Shown: positions 17,791 through 18,066 of the stretch, in pieces
Layout: every line of letters begins with the position of its first letter
Position numbering within the stretch: position 1 is the stretch's first letter
From: Basidiobolus heterosporus B8920
Taxonomy: Eukaryota; Basidiobolomycota; Basidiobolomycetes; Basidiobolales; Basidiobolaceae
Direction of reading: 5' to 3'
Assembly: GCA_000697455.1 (NCBI GenBank)
Contig: JNET01028785.1
Location: 1-18,066, forward strand
DNA: 18,066 nt
The notes under the pieces: model-generated
The model's input: only the letters and a program-made list of their open reading frames with translations
Database searches by the model: none
Told to the model about the DNA's origin: nothing
Made by a program: the position numbers and the translations under genes

Positions 17791-18066
17791 GAGTTATTTT
17801 CTGGACAACATGACCATGAAAACAAGGAAGGAATGTAGAGCCAGTGAGATGTTGAAGGAATGAGTAATGGGATATATGATGCTCTTGAAAATGCCAATAT
17901 ATCCCTAAAACCGACTAGTATTTCTCTTTTGTAAGGATCGCACATCCTGTGTTCGTCTGCTACAGAGGAATTTCACACTTTTTCCGTCCTAACAGACACT
18001 AGACGCGGCTCTTGTTCATTTGTTAGATAAGATTTTGATCTTGCTTTCCGTTCTTTCTCCTTGTAT
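17791..18066. other. Right end, no supported gene
   Basis: AT-rich sequence. Minus-strand frames here encode short hydrophobic stretches that could be earlier exons of the unassigned frame, but no splice pair fits in phase. Nothing else is recognisable. Confidence 0.3.

Overview
This window looks like nuclear DNA from a filamentous or early-diverging fungus (possibly Mucoromycota or Zoopagomycota; the phylum is inference). It carries eleven recognisable protein genes. Seven are split by short introns: 45 in all, 51-92 nt, nearly all GT-AG, many with a CTAAC/CTAAT-like branch site. The fungal signature is a CTP-type diacylglycerol kinase (Dgk1), a yeast-MRPL19-like uL11m, a xylose-reductase-like aldo-keto reductase and a Puf6 with its C-terminal PUF-like part. 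I saw no rRNA, tRNA, CRISPR, transposon or viral fossil.

Layout, left to right. RFA1 (+, 153-2933, 16 exons), the large subunit of the single-strand DNA-binding protein RPA, converges on a one-exon gene for mitochondrial ribosomal protein uL11m (-, 3295-3738). That gene is divergent from PUF6 (+, 4130-6142). Then come three + genes: an intronless aldo-keto reductase (6683-7648), an RWDD1/Gir2-like RWD protein (7961-9078, 7 exons) and ribosomal protein eL39 (9438-9685, with an intron directly after the ATG). eL39 converges on the TFIIH p62/Tfb1 gene (-, 10031-12579, 12 exons). Tfb1 shares a 223-bp divergent promoter with an Iwr1/SLC7A6OS homologue (+, 12803-14283, 11 exons). Next are two tandem small heat-shock protein (Hsp20) genes with heat-shock elements and TATA boxes. 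The right end holds a Dgk1 homologue (-, 16342-17179) and an unassigned hydrophobic reading frame.

The most important observation concerns the assembly. At 16166-16184 there is a perfect copy of the 19-bp Tn5 mosaic end used in Nextera libraries. It cuts the second Hsp20 gene off in mid-domain and joins it to the DGK1 flank. The sequence left and right of this point may not be neighbours in the real genome, and the truncated Hsp20 should not be read as biology.

The genes are mostly housekeeping: DNA replication/repair, Pol II transcription (p62 and Iwr1 side by side), cytosolic and mitochondrial ribosomes and their biogenesis (eL39, Puf6, uL11m, Gir2-like), stress (Hsp20), redox metabolism (AKR) and lipid metabolism (Dgk1). 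I did not find a convincing new biological system. Items worth checking are the mosaic-end junction, the Hsp20 duplication, a GC-AG intron, an 18-bp perfect palindrome, the p62/Iwr1 divergent pair and the right-end hydrophobic ORF.
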